A stretch of DNA of 64,000 bases from Deltaproteobacteria bacterium HGW-Deltaproteobacteria-4 (lineage in GTDB: Bacteria > Desulfobacterota > Desulfuromonadia > Desulfuromonadales > UBA2197), in contig PHAV01000016.1 of NCBI GenBank assembly GCA_002841765.1, positions 66,177 through 130,176 on the forward strand. Direction: 5' to 3'. Below, one piece after another: positions 47,244-55,584 of this stretch. The position numbers and the translations under genes are program-made. The notes under the pieces are model-generated. The model saw only the letters and a program-made list of their open reading frames with translations, did no database searches and was not told where the DNA came from. Numbering within the stretch: position 1 is the first letter of the stretch; each line of letters begins with the position of its first letter.

Positions 47244-48869
47244 CTAAAGAATAAAGTCCGTCGAAAGGAACTTGCTGTGCCGTTCCTGAACGATCTCGCG
47301 GATAATCTCGCGATTCTCCTTGACGTCGCGAGCCGCTACCAGCGTGCGGATGGAAAAGGCGCGCAGGGCGTCGGAGACTGACAAGGTCGCGACCGCTGAA
47401 TCCTTGCGCCCGGTGAAGGGGAAGACATCGGGACCGCGCTGGCACTGGCTGTTGATATTGACCCGGCAGACCTGGTTGACCAGGGGATCGATGAGAGTCG
47501 CCAGCTCTACCGGGTCACGGCCAAAGAGACTGACCTGCTGGCCGTAATTCGACTCGGTGATGTAGTGCACGACCTCTTCCACATCATCAAAGGGGACGAC
47601 CGGAACGATTGGCCCGAACTGCTCTTCGGTGTAAAGGCGCATCCCGGCAGCGACGGGATAAAGGACCGCCGGGGTAAAGAGGGTGCCATATACGGTCCCC
47701 CCTCCTGGGTTGACCACCACGGCACCGCGGACAATGGCATCGGCAATCAGTGCCGTCAGAGCCCCGGCCTTTCCCTCTTCGGGGAGCGGAGTAATTGCTG
47801 CGCCCTCTTCCCATGGCAGATTACAACGAAGGTCCGCGACCGCAGCCGCGAGACGGTCGACAAAATCGGCAGCCACAGCGCGCTGCACAAAGAGGATCTT
47901 GAGGGCGGTACAACGCTGCCCGTTGAAGGAGAGAGCGCCGCTCACGCACTCCCGCACCGCCAGCTCGAGATCAGCATCGGCAAGGACGATGGCGGGGTTC
48001 TTCGCCTCCAACCCCAGGACCAGCCGCAGTCGATGCGGCCGGGGGTGGATCTTCTGCAGGGTGTCAGCGGCACCACTGGTGCCGATAAAGGCAAAGGCAT
48101 CGACCCGGCCCGAAGACATGAGCGGTGGAATGATCGTGCGACCGGCACCGAAGATGGCATTGACGACGCCAGGGGGGAAAGAATCGCGAAAAGCCGGGAG
48201 GAGCGGGCCAAAGAGGAGGACGCCGTGACGGGGAGGCTTGAAGATAACGGTATTCCCCATGATCAGGGCCGGAATCAGGGTGGTGAAGGTCTCGTTGAGG
48301 GGGTAGTTGAAGGGACCAAGGCAGAGGGTGACACCTAAGGGGGCGCGGCGGATCTGCCCGAGGATCCCGTCAACAATGGTAAAGCGCGAGGAAATCCGGT
48401 CGAGATCCTTGAGCGCATCGATGGTATCGTCAATGTAGGTAACGGTGCGGTCAAACTCCTTCTGCGCATCGCTCAGGGTCTTGCCGATCTCCCACATCAT
48501 CAGCCGGACGATGGTCTCCCGCTCGCCCCGCATGCGCAGGGTGAAGCGCTGTACCCGGTCGATCCGCTCGGCCACAGTCATGGTCGGCCACAAACCGCGG
48601 CCGTGATCGTAAGCCGCCACCGCTGCGGCAAGGGCCGCCAACGACTCTGTTTCTCCGAGGAGCGGAAAAGCGCCGATCGCCACCTGCTGAGGTCCGTCGG
48701 CGCCGGAAAAACAGATGGGAGATGAAACTTCCTGAAAGGGGCCATTCCAGAGCCGGAGTTCGCCGTTAATCAAATAATGCCGCTGCTCAAAACGTTCCTG
48801 TCGATATTCTGCAGGGATTGCTTCCATATTATGCGGAAAGATCCCCTGTCCGGTTGTTAACTTCGTCAT
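47244..48869 (-). CDS. gapN: GAPN-type aldehyde dehydrogenase (non-phosphorylating glyceraldehyde-3-phosphate dehydrogenase)
   Basis: 541 residues of the ALDH superfamily. It shows the cofactor region GPFNYPLNETFTTLIPAL near residue 185, the general-base Glu in LGLEAKNPAIV, and the nucleophile Cys in SFNGQRCTALK; the GQRCTA context is typical of GAPN, which makes 3-phosphoglycerate and NADPH directly. The protein is some 40-60 residues longer than classical GAPN, mostly at the N-terminus. AGGAGACAAGG precedes the ATG. Specificity is inferred from the active-site sequence. Confidence 0.78.
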   Translation of the reverse strand: MTKLTTGQGIFPHNMEAIPAEYRQERFEQRHYLINGELRLWNGPFQEVSSPICFSGADGPQQVAIGAFPLLGETESLAALAAAVAAYDHGRGLWPTMTVAERIDRVQRFTLRMRGERETIVRLMMWEIGKTLSDAQKEFDRTVTYIDDTIDALKDLDRISSRFTIVDGILGQIRRAPLGVTLCLGPFNYPLNETFTTLIPALIMGNTVIFKPPRHGVLLFGPLLPAFRDSFPPGVVNAIFGAGRTIIPPLMSSGRVDAFAFIGTSGAADTLQKIHPRPHRLRLVLGLEAKNPAIVLADADLELAVRECVSGALSFNGQRCTALKILFVQRAVAADFVDRLAAAVADLRCNLPWEEGAAITPLPEEGKAGALTALIADAIVRGAVVVNPGGGTVYGTLFTPAVLYPVAAGMRLYTEEQFGPIVPVVPFDDVEEVVHYITESNYGQQVSLFGRDPVELATLIDPLVNQVCRVNINSQCQRGPDVFPFTGRKDSAVATLSVSDALRAFSIRTLVAARDVKENREIIREIVQERHSKFLSTDFIL

Positions 48870-48959
48870 AACCTTGTCTCCTGTGACAGCTAAATGTTCT
48901 CCGATGAAATACTACCACCTAATCTAACAGATGGAAGGCGACTCAGCTTGATCTGCCTA

Positions 48960-48988
48960 TTGACGCGCCCCCCCCATTTGCCTATTCT
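48960..48988 (+). promoter_or_regulatory. sigma70-type promoter of the YgjP-like gene
   Basis: TTGACG (48960-48965), 17-base spacer with a C8 run, TATTCT (48983-48988), about 50 bases before the ATG at 49035. Confidence 0.5.
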
Positions 48989-49034
48989 GTCCTTTCTGCC
49001 CACCGCAGTCCGCAAGAAAGGGGCCCCGCTGCCC

Positions 49035-49562
49035 ATGCACACGAAGCTAAAATATTTTTCCGGCTATTCTTCGCAGTTGACCGGCCAGGTGACGCAACTG
49101 ATCGCAGAAGGACGTCTGGCCGATGTGCTGCTCAAAAAATATCCGACGCCGCACACCATTCGCACCGACAAGGCCCTCTACGATTTTACTGTCACGCGCA
49201 AGAATGAGTTTCTGCGCAACACGCCACCGCTGAGCAAGGTCAGCTACGACGGAAAAATCGAAGGCCTCCACCAGGCCCTTGGCGTGCATTACTTTGTCTC
49301 CCGGGTGCAGGGCGCCAAACTCAAGGCCAAACATGAAATCAGAATCGCCCCGGCCTTCAAGGTCGCGCCCCGCGAATTTCTGCAGATGATCGTGGTGCAT
49401 GAACTGGCGCACCTTAAAGAGAAGGAGCACAACAAGGCTTTTTATCAGCTCTGCGAACATATGGAACCGGCCTATGGGCAGCTCGAATTCGATACCCGCC
49501 TCTTTCTTACCCATCTCGAACTCTTCGGCCCCCTTTACCCGGCGTCAACTCCAAACTCCTGA
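49035..49562 (+). CDS. YgjP-like (DUF45) zinc metalloprotein
   Basis: 175 residues, cytosolic. The family motif HELAHLKEKEHNKAF (H-E-x2-H-x5-H) near residue 118 would bind zinc. The N-terminal half contains LKAKHEIRIAPAFK. DUF45 proteins such as E. coli YgjP have been reported to hydrolyse UTP; here the function is inferred. ATG 49035 is where similarity starts; the open frame extends upstream into the promoter. It ends before a shared bidirectional terminator. Confidence 0.82.
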   Translation: MHTKLKYFSGYSSQLTGQVTQLIAEGRLADVLLKKYPTPHTIRTDKALYDFTVTRKNEFLRNTPPLSKVSYDGKIEGLHQALGVHYFVSRVQGAKLKAKHEIRIAPAFKVAPREFLQMIVVHELAHLKEKEHNKAFYQLCEHMEPAYGQLEFDTRLFLTHLELFGPLYPASTPNS

Positions 49563-49572
49563 CTTTTTGCCT

Positions 49573-49612
49573 AAACACAAAAAAGCCCGCGAATGCGGGC
49601 TTTTTTGTGTTT
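49573..49612. terminator. bidirectional terminator
   Basis: A perfect 18-bp inverted repeat (49573-49590 with 49595-49612, loop GAAT) with A-run and T-run on either side serves the convergent YgjP-like and pseudouridine synthase genes. Confidence 0.92.
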
Positions 49613-50318
49613 ACAACTTAGCCATGAGCCGAACAAAATCCTCCGGCATTCCGGTGTCAAAGGTCATGAACCGACCGGTGAAAGGATGCGTGAAGGCCAG
49701 GGAACAGGCATGAAGGGCAAGGCGGTTCGAAACCGAATCATCTTGGCCGTACTTCCGATCGCCGACAACAGCATGGCCTTTTTCGGAAAAATGGACACGA
49801 ATCTGGTGCTTGCGGCCGGTGAGAAGATGAATCTCCACCAGACTGAAGCCTTTTCTGCTCTCCTGCAGTACCTTGTATTCAGTATGGGCGAGCTTCCCCT
49901 TGGCAGGATCCGGAGTCGAGTAGACCCGCTGGGCAGAATTCTCGGCCAGACAGGAGGAGATTGTCCCTTCCTTTGGCGTCAGGCGGCCATGGACAATGGC
50001 CAGGTAATGCTTATCCGTCCTTTCCCAATTCTCCTGCAGAAAGATCTTGGCGGCTTCACTCTTGGCAAAGAGGAGCAGTCCGGAGGTATCTTGATCGAGA
50101 CGATGGACAACAAAGACCCGGTTGCGCGATTTCGGATCGCCTTTACGCACGTAATCGTTGAGAAGATAGTGGGCGGTGCGCGTCTTGTCCCGCTCGGTGC
50201 CGATGGTCAACAGTCCGGCCGGCTTGACCACCACGATGATCTCCTTGTCCTCATAAAGGATGCTCATCCCGCCTGGCTGATGCTTCCTGCCCGGCTTTTT
50301 TTTCTGCTGCTGCTCCAA
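49611..50318 (-). CDS. RluA-family RNA pseudouridine synthase (no S4 domain)
   Basis: 235 residues. The catalytic motif VVHRLDQDTSGLLLF near residue 72 carries the nucleophilic Asp, followed by LLTGRKHQIRVHFSEKGH near 166. There is no N-terminal S4 domain, so it is closer to RluA/TruC types. Likely start is TTG 50318, preceded by AAGGAAAGG; ATG 50267 is the alternative and would remove a basic 17-residue start. Target uridine unknown. 29 bases after the DEAD-box gene stop. Confidence 0.85.
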   Translation of the reverse strand: MEQQQKKKPGRKHQPGGMSILYEDKEIIVVVKPAGLLTIGTERDKTRTAHYLLNDYVRKGDPKSRNRVFVVHRLDQDTSGLLLFAKSEAAKIFLQENWERTDKHYLAIVHGRLTPKEGTISSCLAENSAQRVYSTPDPAKGKLAHTEYKVLQESRKGFSLVEIHLLTGRKHQIRVHFSEKGHAVVGDRKYGQDDSVSNRLALHACSLAFTHPFTGRFMTFDTGMPEDFVRLMAKL

Positions 50319-50347
50319 TTATTCGCCTTTCCTTCTTTGCCCTCCCC

Positions 50348-52099
50348 CTACTGCGGGCCGCGCCGGGTGTGGGTTGACTTCTTCGATCCCGGTTTGAAGG
50401 GACGTCTTTCGCCCCCTTTTCCGGGGGTGCGCCGGTGCATCGGGCGCTCATCCGCCCCCCCTGCCCCCTGGTCAACCCGCAACTGCAGCTGCTGACCGCA
50501 GACCCAGACCCCCTGTAAATGCTTGAAGGTCTCGGAGGGGAGATCGCGGGGGAGATCGACCAGACAAAAATCGTGGTAGATCTTGATGGCGCCGATCTCC
50601 TTACTGGTCAGTTGCGATTCGTTGGTGATCGCTCCGACTATGTGGCGGGGCTCGACGCCGTGACTGCGGCCGACTTCAATGCGGTAACGGAGCAGCTGCG
50701 AATCCCCTTCGCGGGACGGTCGAGGCGGGCGGTTATCGATAATCCGCTCCGGTGCGGACGGCGGTTCGACGAACCCTTCCTCCGGCTGCAGTGGCCGCTC
50801 TTTCTGCACCAGATATGCAAGGGCCGCGGCAATGCGGCGATGGCCGACATCGTACTCGGACTGGAAGGAATCGATCATCTCTTCGAAGAATTCGAGATCC
50901 TCGGATTCCAGGGTGGTAGAGATTTGCTCTTTAAAAAGGTTAACCCGGCGGTTGGCGATATCTTTGCGCGTCGGCAGATTCATCGCCTTGATCGGCTGGC
51001 GGGTAGCCTGCTCGATCAAATTGAGCATACGCATTTCCCGAGGGGCAACAAAGAGGATCGCTTTACCCTCCTTACCGGCACGGCCGGTGCGGCCGATGCG
51101 GTGGACATAAGCTTCGGTGTCATTGGGGATGTCGTAATTGACGACGTGGCTGATCCGCTTGACATCAAGACCGCGGGCGGCAACGTCAGTGGCAACAACG
51201 ATATCGAGGGAGCCGCCCTTGAGGCGTTCGATGGTCTTTTCGCGCAGCACCTGCGACATGTCGCCGTTCAAAGGCGCGCAGGAGAAACCGCGTGCTTCGA
51301 GCTTTTCGGCAAGTTCGACGGTGGCGACCTTGGTGCGGACAAAGACGATCATCGCTTCGATCTCTTCGGCTTCGAGAATCCGGGTCAGGGCATCAAGCTT
51401 GTGCAGCCCCTTGACCTGCCAGAAGCGCTGCTCGATGGTCTCGACCGTTGAGGTCTTGGTGCGGATGCGAATCTCCACCGGATCGCGCAGGTGCCGGCGG
51501 GCAATCCGTAGCACCTCATTCGGCATCGTCGCTGAGAAGAGGGCGGTCTGGCGCTCGGGCGGGGCATGGCTGAGGATATCTTCGACATCCTCAATAAAGC
51601 CCATGCGCAGCATCTCGTCGGCTTCGTCGACGACCACAGCGCGCAGCCGGTCGAGCTTCAAGGTGCCGCGGCGCAGGTGGTCCTGAATCCGTCCCGGCGT
51701 ACCGACCACTGCCTGCACCCCACGCGCCAACTGGCGGAGCTGCTGTTCCATATTCTGACCGCCATAAACCGGCAGCACCTGAAAGCCGGGGAGATAACGG
51801 GCATAGGTCTGCATCGCTTCCGCGACCTGCAGGGCAAGCTCCCGGGTCGGGGTGAGAACAAGAATCTGCGGTGCCTTCAGAGCCGGATCAAGGCGGCTGA
51901 GAAGAGGGAAGGCAAAAGCGGCGGTCTTGCCGGTACCGGTTTGTGCCTGGCCAAGGACATCACGTCCGGCCAACAGGGGAGGAATACTCTGCGCCTGAAT
52001 CGGTGAGGGGGCTTCATAGCCAACCTCGTCGATCACCCGGTTAATGGCGGGGGCTAGATTAAGTTCGGCAAAAGTGGGGAGGATCTCTTCGTCTGTCAT
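50348..52099 (-). CDS. deaD: DEAD-box RNA helicase (CsdA/DeaD-like)
   Basis: 583 residues. Core motifs in order: Q motif SPIQAQSIPPLL, Walker A AQTGTGKTAA near residue 53, PTRELA, VVDEADEML near 155, SAT, and HRIGRTGRAG near 327. After the second RecA domain come a dimerisation segment and a DbpA-type RNA-binding domain (about 470-555; RIEVGRSHGVEPRHIVGAI), then a basic Arg/Gly/Pro tail. This order is typical of cold-shock/ribosome-assembly helicases. ATG 52099 has AGGT upstream; a longer frame overlaps the preceding gene. Confidence 0.92.
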   Translation of the reverse strand: MTDEEILPTFAELNLAPAINRVIDEVGYEAPSPIQAQSIPPLLAGRDVLGQAQTGTGKTAAFAFPLLSRLDPALKAPQILVLTPTRELALQVAEAMQTYARYLPGFQVLPVYGGQNMEQQLRQLARGVQAVVGTPGRIQDHLRRGTLKLDRLRAVVVDEADEMLRMGFIEDVEDILSHAPPERQTALFSATMPNEVLRIARRHLRDPVEIRIRTKTSTVETIEQRFWQVKGLHKLDALTRILEAEEIEAMIVFVRTKVATVELAEKLEARGFSCAPLNGDMSQVLREKTIERLKGGSLDIVVATDVAARGLDVKRISHVVNYDIPNDTEAYVHRIGRTGRAGKEGKAILFVAPREMRMLNLIEQATRQPIKAMNLPTRKDIANRRVNLFKEQISTTLESEDLEFFEEMIDSFQSEYDVGHRRIAAALAYLVQKERPLQPEEGFVEPPSAPERIIDNRPPRPSREGDSQLLRYRIEVGRSHGVEPRHIVGAITNESQLTSKEIGAIKIYHDFCLVDLPRDLPSETFKHLQGVWVCGQQLQLRVDQGAGGADERPMHRRTPGKGGERRPFKPGSKKSTHTRRGPQ

Positions 52100-52163
52100 G
52101 AAAGCAACCTGTCTATGAATTGAATCCGGGGTTTCCCCGGTATGAAGAAGAATGTCCTGCAGC

Positions 52164-53813
52164 TTACTGCAGGGCACCGAAAATTTTCAGCAAATGCGGA
52201 ATCATCTGTTTTTTACGTGACATCACCCCTTTGAGTTCGTACAGGTGAGGTTCCAGCTGGGGATATCCGAAGAGGTGAGCGATTTCATTCTTTCCGACGG
52301 CAAGGAAGAGGGTAGTTTCGCTGTAGATGTCCGTTACCATCAGCCCGGCCAGATCGAGGCGATCTTTCTCTTTGATCTCTTGCAGAATCGCCCGCAACTC
52401 CTCCTTCATCTCGAGAAATTCGGCAAAACCGACGACCTCTACCTGCCCCACCCCGAAGCGCACTTCACCGGCGCTAAACTCCTTGAAATCGGCGCAGATT
52501 GCCTCTGTTTTGCTGGCATAAGCGGAAAAACCACTACCGGCCGAGAAGATATCGCGGCCAAAGACCAGATAGTCAAGTCCGGCCACCGCGGCCAGCCAAA
52601 GGGCCATCTCCCGATCCCGCGGCGTTGTCGTCGGAGACTTAAGAATGACCGTATCAGAAAGGATGCCGGCAAGGAGAAGGGACGCGATCGCCTCGTCCGG
52701 TTCGATGCCGCGCTCGCGATACAGGGTGGCAACGATGGTGCAGGTGCTGCCGACCGGGACCGCCATAAAAGTGATTGGTTGTGAGGTCGGGGCATTGCCG
52801 AGCTTGTGATGATCTATAACCTCAAGAATTTCAACGCTCTCGGCGCCATAAACTGCCTGCCCCAGTTCATTGTGATCAACAAGAATCAAGGCATAAGGGA
52901 TGGGGGCGAGGAGGGACGACTTAGTGGCGATACCGGCAATGGTCCCATCTTCTTCGATGGCAATGACCGCCGGTTCCTGGGCATGCAGCAGCTTGATGCG
53001 CAGATGCTCCAGAGGTTCATTGACGCCGATCTGCTCAAAGCGGGTTTCGATAAAGGCGGTGAGGGGGGATGAAAGGCGAGCCAGCCAGGCCGCCGTTGCC
53101 GTATCGTGCGGGGTCGAAAGGACGGTCACTCCGGCCTGGCGGGCGCGGGCGAGGAGTTCAGGAGGGAGGACAAAACCACCGGTGAGGATCAACACTCCGG
53201 CCCGGCTTTCGATGGCCTCCTGCTGGATCGACGGGCGGTCGCCGGTGATAACCAGTAGCCGCCGACGCTCATATCCGGAGATGCGGGCCGCAAAAGAGGC
53301 CCCGGTCATTGCGCCGATAAAGAGGTGATACTCGGCCACAGTCACATCCGCCTCCCCGGCAAGGATCGTTGCTTCCAGACAGTCACAGAGCAGGGTCACA
53401 GAGGTTTCGACTTCGCGCCGGCTCTGCGTACTGGCGGCGAGATATTTTTCCGAGAGGCGCAACAGCGAGACGATGCCGACCGGCAGACGGGCAGCATCGG
53501 CAATCGGCAGCACCCGGATGGCGTGTTGGTGAAAAAGTTCGAGGGCGCTCTTGAGAGAGGTTTGGGGCGAGGCCATGACCGGCTGCCTATTGAGAACGTC
53601 CCGCACCTTCGGGTGGACATCGCTAAGACGGATGGGGACAGGAATCTGCAGGCGATCGAGGATGTAACGGGTTTGCGGATTCGGTGTGCCGGCGATGGCC
53701 GGGGAGACGTTGGTAAAACCGAAACGTCGCTTGAACTCGGCATAAGCAATCGCCGATGCCACTGAATCCGTATCCGGATTGCGGTGGCCGATGACATAAA
53801 TCTGTTTTTGCAT
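52164..53813 (-). CDS. family II Mn-dependent pyrophosphatase with CBS and DRTGG inserts
   Basis: Cytosolic PPi hydrolase of 549 residues. The DHH-type N-terminus has GHRNPDTDSVASA near residue 9, and the DHHA-like part has VIDHHKLGN near 340. A regulatory insert (about 65-295) has two CBS motifs flanking a DRTGG domain (LLVITGDRPSIQQEAI). In known CBS-PPases this insert binds AMP/ATP and diadenosine polyphosphates. TGGAG precedes the ATG. It sits in the same direction just upstream of deaD. A membrane pyrophosphatase (hppA) is encoded 43 kb away in the window. Confidence 0.93.
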   Translation of the reverse strand: MQKQIYVIGHRNPDTDSVASAIAYAEFKRRFGFTNVSPAIAGTPNPQTRYILDRLQIPVPIRLSDVHPKVRDVLNRQPVMASPQTSLKSALELFHQHAIRVLPIADAARLPVGIVSLLRLSEKYLAASTQSRREVETSVTLLCDCLEATILAGEADVTVAEYHLFIGAMTGASFAARISGYERRRLLVITGDRPSIQQEAIESRAGVLILTGGFVLPPELLARARQAGVTVLSTPHDTATAAWLARLSSPLTAFIETRFEQIGVNEPLEHLRIKLLHAQEPAVIAIEEDGTIAGIATKSSLLAPIPYALILVDHNELGQAVYGAESVEILEVIDHHKLGNAPTSQPITFMAVPVGSTCTIVATLYRERGIEPDEAIASLLLAGILSDTVILKSPTTTPRDREMALWLAAVAGLDYLVFGRDIFSAGSGFSAYASKTEAICADFKEFSAGEVRFGVGQVEVVGFAEFLEMKEELRAILQEIKEKDRLDLAGLMVTDIYSETTLFLAVGKNEIAHLFGYPQLEPHLYELKGVMSRKKQMIPHLLKIFGALQ

Positions 53814-53901
53814 GCAAACTCCAGGACAAGGTAAACGACGCTTATCCTACGGCAAATCCTGTCAATTGTGTATTAGTTAATCGCCCTTCCGGCCAAAAAA
53901 G

Positions 53902-53938
53902 AGGGGACGCTCCTCCCCGGACGACAGGAGACGTCCCC
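53902..53938. other. GC-rich hairpin upstream of the pyrophosphatase
   Basis: GGGGACGCTCCT pairs with AGGAG-A-CGTCCCC (12 bp, one bulged A, 11-base loop) between the small HTH-like gene and the pyrophosphatase start. No T-run follows on either strand; the role could be termination of the 60-residue gene or an mRNA structure. Confidence 0.4.
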
Positions 53939-53969
53939 ACAAGGTGAGGAATGCATGGCGGTGTCACCA

Positions 53970-54152
53970 TCAGAGTTTGGTCAATTCATGAATTTTGAGT
54001 TCCAGATCGTCAATATTAAGGAGAAGAATCCCTTCGTTATCGACCTCGCTGCGCAGGATCCCCTCCTCCAGCCAGGAAAGGAGTGAACTTCTGTCGATCC
54101 CGTACTTTTGCGCCGCAGCATCAAGACTCTGCCAGTTTTCTCCGAGTGACAT
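53970..54152 (-). CDS. small HTH-like protein (60 aa, unknown)
   Basis: 60 residues starting at ATG 54152, with AAGGAG 7 bases upstream; a frame longer by 18 codons lacks such a site. The sequence LDAAAQKYGIDRSSLLSWLEEGIL resembles a MerR/excisionase-like helix-turn-helix (residues about 9-32), followed by a short acidic part with DNEGILLLNIDDLE. No enzyme features. It may bind DNA; I do not recognise a family with certainty. Stands between the pyrophosphatase and the rlpA gene, divergent from the latter. Confidence 0.6.
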   Translation of the reverse strand: MSLGENWQSLDAAAQKYGIDRSSLLSWLEEGILRSEVDNEGILLLNIDDLELKIHELTKL

Positions 54153-54190
54153 GATCGCTCTCCTTAGTGACGGGATGAAGGGAACATAGT

Positions 54191-54219
54191 TTGACTCAGC
54201 ACCCATGCGCTGTTAATCT
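54191..54219 (+). promoter_or_regulatory. candidate promoter of the RlpA lipoprotein gene
   Basis: TTGACT (54191-54196), 17-base spacer, TAATCT (54214-54219), about 110 bases before the GTG start. Confidence 0.4.
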
Positions 54220-54331
54220 TTGCTGCGTGCCGGCAATGGAAGACATGAAAAACCTGCTTTTAAAGAATAACAAAATTTTCCACATTTGACATTATGGACG
54301 AACATAAAATGCCTTCAGGTGGAATCATCCA

Positions 54332-54913
54332 GTGCAACAGATCCTGAGAACCGGCATAGCGGCAGCAGCCCTGATGCTTTGTAGTGCCTGCGCTATAACG
54401 ACGACAAAGGTCGGCCCCCTTTCTGCGCCAACTCCAGCAGGCGTGCTAACCCCCCTTCAAAGCACGCCGCTCCAGATCCCCATATCCGAAGAACTGCAGC
54501 CGCCGCCCCCCCGCCATCCGGCAGAGGACGCCGCAGCCGCATTGCCAAGCGTTGCCGCTGAAGAGCTTATTGTGGCCCCCGCGACAAGCGAGCCACCACC
54601 CCCGGCCGCCCCTGCTTACTACCAGAGTTTTGCTTCATACTACGCGAAACGCTTTGAGGGACGCCGCACCGCCTCGGGCGAGCCCTATGATCCTGCTCAG
54701 TTGACCGCCGCCACCAGGGATTTCCCTCTGCAAAGCTGGCTCAAAGTGATCAATCCTGCCAACGGCAGAGAGGTCATCGTGCGCGTCAACGATCGCACCG
54801 GAAAACGTAAAACGCCGCTCGTCGATCTTTCACGAGCAGCAGCAAGCAAACTCGGGTTTCTCGGAAAAGGGAAAATTCGGGTCCACGTCATCCCGATCTC
54901 CCCCGCTCCTTAG
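54332..54913 (+). CDS. rlpA: RlpA-like DPBB lipoprotein (septal/cell-wall lytic transglycosylase type)
   Basis: 193 residues from GTG 54332 with AGGTGG upstream. A short hydrophobic signal with lipobox-like CSAC puts the lipidated Cys at residue 20. A Pro-rich linker (about 45-90) is followed by the double-psi barrel (about 92-190): ASYYAKRFEGRRTASGEPYD, where the TASGE segment and the later VNDRTG and VDLSRAAASKLGF are the family marks. No SPOR domain follows, unlike E. coli RlpA. Role: trimming of denuded glycan or binding at the septum, by family. Confidence 0.85.
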   Translation: MQQILRTGIAAAALMLCSACAITTTKVGPLSAPTPAGVLTPLQSTPLQIPISEELQPPPPRHPAEDAAAALPSVAAEELIVAPATSEPPPPAAPAYYQSFASYYAKRFEGRRTASGEPYDPAQLTAATRDFPLQSWLKVINPANGREVIVRVNDRTGKRKTPLVDLSRAAASKLGFLGKGKIRVHVIPISPAP

Positions 54914-54931
54914 CTCCCCTCCTTTCAAGAA

Positions 54932-55201
54932 TCACACCCCGAGAAATCGACTGACCAACTCCTTTACGCCGCCAGTCTCGGTGGCGACTGCGTCCCGTCG
55001 CTCTTCCAGCGACATAAAGCTCAGCAGATAACGACGCGCCGGCGTCTCTCCCCCGGCGATCTTCTCCGCCATATTGCAGACAATGCCAATCGGCAGTCCG
55101 GCACGAAACCCTGCAACCAGGCGGCCGATTTCGTCCCGCTTCTGTTCATCTGTCCATGCCTTGAAAAGCTCTTCACCTAAGTCACTCTGCACACTCAACA
55201 T
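54932..55201 (-). CDS. unknown 89-residue protein
   Basis: Small soluble acidic protein, helical in appearance (LGEELFKAWTDEQKRDEIGR, LSFMSLEERRDAV). No signal peptide or known motif. GGAG lies 9 bases before the ATG at 55199-55201. It converges with rlpA. A 15-bp palindrome lies 38 bases upstream and may be an operator. Confidence 0.55.
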   Translation of the reverse strand: MLSVQSDLGEELFKAWTDEQKRDEIGRLVAGFRAGLPIGIVCNMAEKIAGGETPARRYLLSFMSLEERRDAVATETGGVKELVSRFLGV

Positions 55202-55238
55202 GAATAAATCTCCCGATTAACAATGAGAAGGAAATGCG

Positions 55239-55253
55239 TGATCATCATGATCA
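55239..55253. promoter_or_regulatory. 15-bp perfect palindrome TGATCAT-C-ATGATCA
   Basis: Seven-base arms around one centre base, in the divergent gap between the 89-residue gene and mraZ. Symmetry of this size suggests a dimeric regulator. The rest of 55202-55500 holds A+T-rich sequence and no convincing gene. Confidence 0.4.
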
Positions 55254-55502
55254 ATCCTTGTCCCTTTTATAAACAGAGGAGAGCTCATCTTCAACCATAT
55301 TTTTTGTCCTGACGACAAATGGGGAGAAATGCTATCCCTTGACCGAGCTAACTATAAGAAATTTTTTAATAAAATTTTTATCCGTCCCATTGAAAACCGT
55401 TCAGATCGACGGTTTGAGTTCACACTCCTCTTCCCTTTTAACGGAATGATGATCAGTAATAAAAATTATTCGTTAAAACAACGTCTTTCCACAAAATGTT
55501 CC

Positions 55503-55531
55503 TTGACAGCCACCGGAGCCGCCGGTATATT
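55503..55531 (+). promoter_or_regulatory. sigma70-type promoter of the division/cell-wall cluster
   Basis: Perfect TTGACA (55503-55508), 17-base spacer, TATATT (55526-55531), about 45 bases before the mraZ ATG. Confidence 0.7.
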
Positions 55532-55544
55532 TCAATCCCAAAGA

Positions 55545-55559
55545 GTGTAAAAAAGTGTA
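55545..55559 (+). promoter_or_regulatory. candidate MraZ-binding direct repeats
   Basis: GTGTA occurs twice (55545-55549 and 55555-55559) with a 10-base period, just downstream of the -10 box and before mraZ. MraZ is known to bind GTGGG-type repeats with this spacing in its own promoter. The match is partial and only two copies are clear. Confidence 0.45.
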
Positions 55560-55584
55560 AAAAATGCCCTAGACGGACTCCTTT

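Noticed and set aside
28300-47250. Defence island, prophage or integrative element in the accessory stretch
   Set aside because: No integrase, transposase, toxin-antitoxin, restriction or CRISPR-associated motif was seen; the stretch is signalling, envelope proteins and decayed gene pieces.
55329-55550. 73-residue frame upstream of mraZ
   Set aside because: It overlaps the mraZ promoter and the candidate MraZ box, and its composition follows the local A+T-rich DNA with no recognisable domain.
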